Shown: positions 31,118 through 31,750 of the stretch, piece by piece
How positions within the stretch are numbered: the stretch's first letter is position 1
Layout of the letters: every line of letters begins with the position of its first letter
Made by a program: the position numbers and the translations under genes
Notes under the pieces: generated by a model
Seen by the model: only the letters and a program-made list of their open reading frames with translations
Told to the model about the DNA's origin: nothing
The model's database searches: none
Assembly: GCA_964393335.1 (NCBI GenBank)
Contig: CAYMTN010000039.1
Location: forward strand, 1-31,750
Source of the DNA: CAYMTN01 sp964393335
GTDB lineage: Bacteria > Chloroflexota > Anaerolineae > Aggregatilineales > Aggregatilineaceae
Reading direction: 5' to 3'
Length of the DNA stretch: 31,750 bases

Positions 31118-31750
31118 ATGTTTGAAATCGTCTTTTTAGGCACATCCGCCAGCGCGCCATCCGTCTACCGGGGCCTTTCCGCCCAGGTGGTGATGGTGAA
31201 AGACCAGCGATTTTTGATCGACTGCGGCGAAGGCACGCAGCGCCAGATTCTGCGCAGCGGCATTGGATTCAAGCGCCTCAACCGCGTGCTGCTCACGCAC
31301 GGCCACCTGGATCACATCCTGGGGCTGGGCGGGCTGATGTCTACCTTCATGCGTTGGGAAAGCATCGACTCGCTGGAAATATGGGGCGGGCGCTGGGCGC
31401 TGGACCGCGTGCAGGATTTGTTGTATGGCGTGGTGTTACGCGGCGCAAAACCACCCATGCCGCTGCACCTGATCGACATCAAACCGGGCGTGCTGATGGA
31501 AGCCAGCGATTACACGGTGTCGGCGTTTCCGGTGGAACATCGCGGGCGCGACTGTTTTGGGTTCGTGTTCCAGGAAAAACCCCGGCGGCCCTTCCTGATC
31601 GAAAAAGCGGAAGCGCTCGGCGTGCCTGCCGGGCCGGAGCGGGCGCGGCTGGTACGCGGCGAGGCGATCACGCTGGCCGGTGGGCGCGTGGTCCAACCCG
31701 ACGACGTGTTGGGCGAGGATATGCCCGGCGCGCGGCTGGTGCATACCGGC
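31118..31750 (+). CDS. rnz: Ribonuclease Z (3' part beyond the window)
   Basis: tRNA 3'-endonuclease of the metallo-beta-lactamase family. The visible 211 residues begin MFEIVFLGTSASAPS, continue with FLIDCGEGTQRQIL (32-45) and the zinc motif LLTHGHLDHILGLGGL (59-74: H61, H63, D65, H66), and reach H141 (PVEHRGRDCFGFVF), then the PGPERARLVRGEAI segment typical of the RNase Z exosite-to-core region. About 100 C-terminal residues should follow. Start: ATG 31118 with GGA about 9-10 nt upstream. It lies 36 bp after rtcA on the same strand. Confidence 0.94.
   Translation, partial: MFEIVFLGTSASAPSVYRGLSAQVVMVKDQRFLIDCGEGTQRQILRSGIGFKRLNRVLLTHGHLDHILGLGGLMSTFMRWESIDSLEIWGGRWALDRVQDLLYGVVLRGAKPPMPLHLIDIKPGVLMEASDYTVSAFPVEHRGRDCFGFVFQEKPRRPFLIEKAEALGVPAGPERARLVRGEAITLAGGRVVQPDDVLGEDMPGARLVHTG

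Overview
The window is high-GC bacterial DNA, close to gene-saturated, with no rRNA, tRNA, phage or CRISPR. Several traits suggest a Chloroflexota (Anaerolineae-like) genome: secreted proteins that join SH3b domains, Pro/Thr-rich linkers and glycosidase barrels; two GT39-like membrane glycosyltransferases with C-terminal beta domains; a CxxxY-type CcmE; and intergenic hairpin and heptad repeats. This placement is inference from gene content, not from a marker-gene tree.

Region 1 (1-6010, minus strand) is a translation block read right to left. A sigma70-type promoter (TTGACA-17-TACGAT) is followed by a T-box riboswitch with a UUC (Phe) specifier and an intrinsic terminator, then pheS. A 313-bp repeat-filled gap follows, then an orphan FAD-binding-domain protein, map (methionine aminopeptidase) and pheT, which runs off the left edge. 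The FAD gene and map overlap by ATGA.

Region 2 (6022-11470, minus strand) is a run of mostly single genes, several with their own recognisable promoters: an FGE/SUMF1-fold protein without the catalytic cysteines, ccmE, mscL with a zinc-ribbon tail, a GNAT acetyltransferase, a membrane-anchored dihaem cytochrome c, an HNH endonuclease, and an AT-richer two-gene cassette (a small unknown protein plus a DUF2335 membrane protein) that looks acquired.

Region 3 (11611-15751) holds a 977-residue exported protein (thioredoxin/TlpA domain, five PPC-like beta domains, a DUF2135-like end), a YkvA/DUF1232 protein and a SAM methyltransferase.

Region 4 (15839-28786) is the most unusual part. Four consecutive plus-strand genes encode exported or membrane-anchored proteins with clan-A glycoside-hydrolase-like barrels. 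Three keep both expected glutamates. The second, 1070 residues long, carries a GH18-like barrel and a clan-A barrel, and both have lost catalytic residues, so it is a candidate double pseudo-glycosidase. Two multi-pass GT39-like glycosyltransferases follow, the first tail-to-tail with the glycosidases. Together the region suggests making, trimming and binding of a surface glycan.

Region 5 (28793-31750, plus strand) carries adenosine deaminase, RNA 3'-phosphate cyclase (rtcA) and the start of ribonuclease Z. Gaps throughout hold three dispersed repeat families: a GCCTCACCCC...GGGGTGAGGC hairpin (four copies), 7-bp periodic TCAG arrays (four copies) and a GTAGGGGCGTTTGCTGCG element (two copies).
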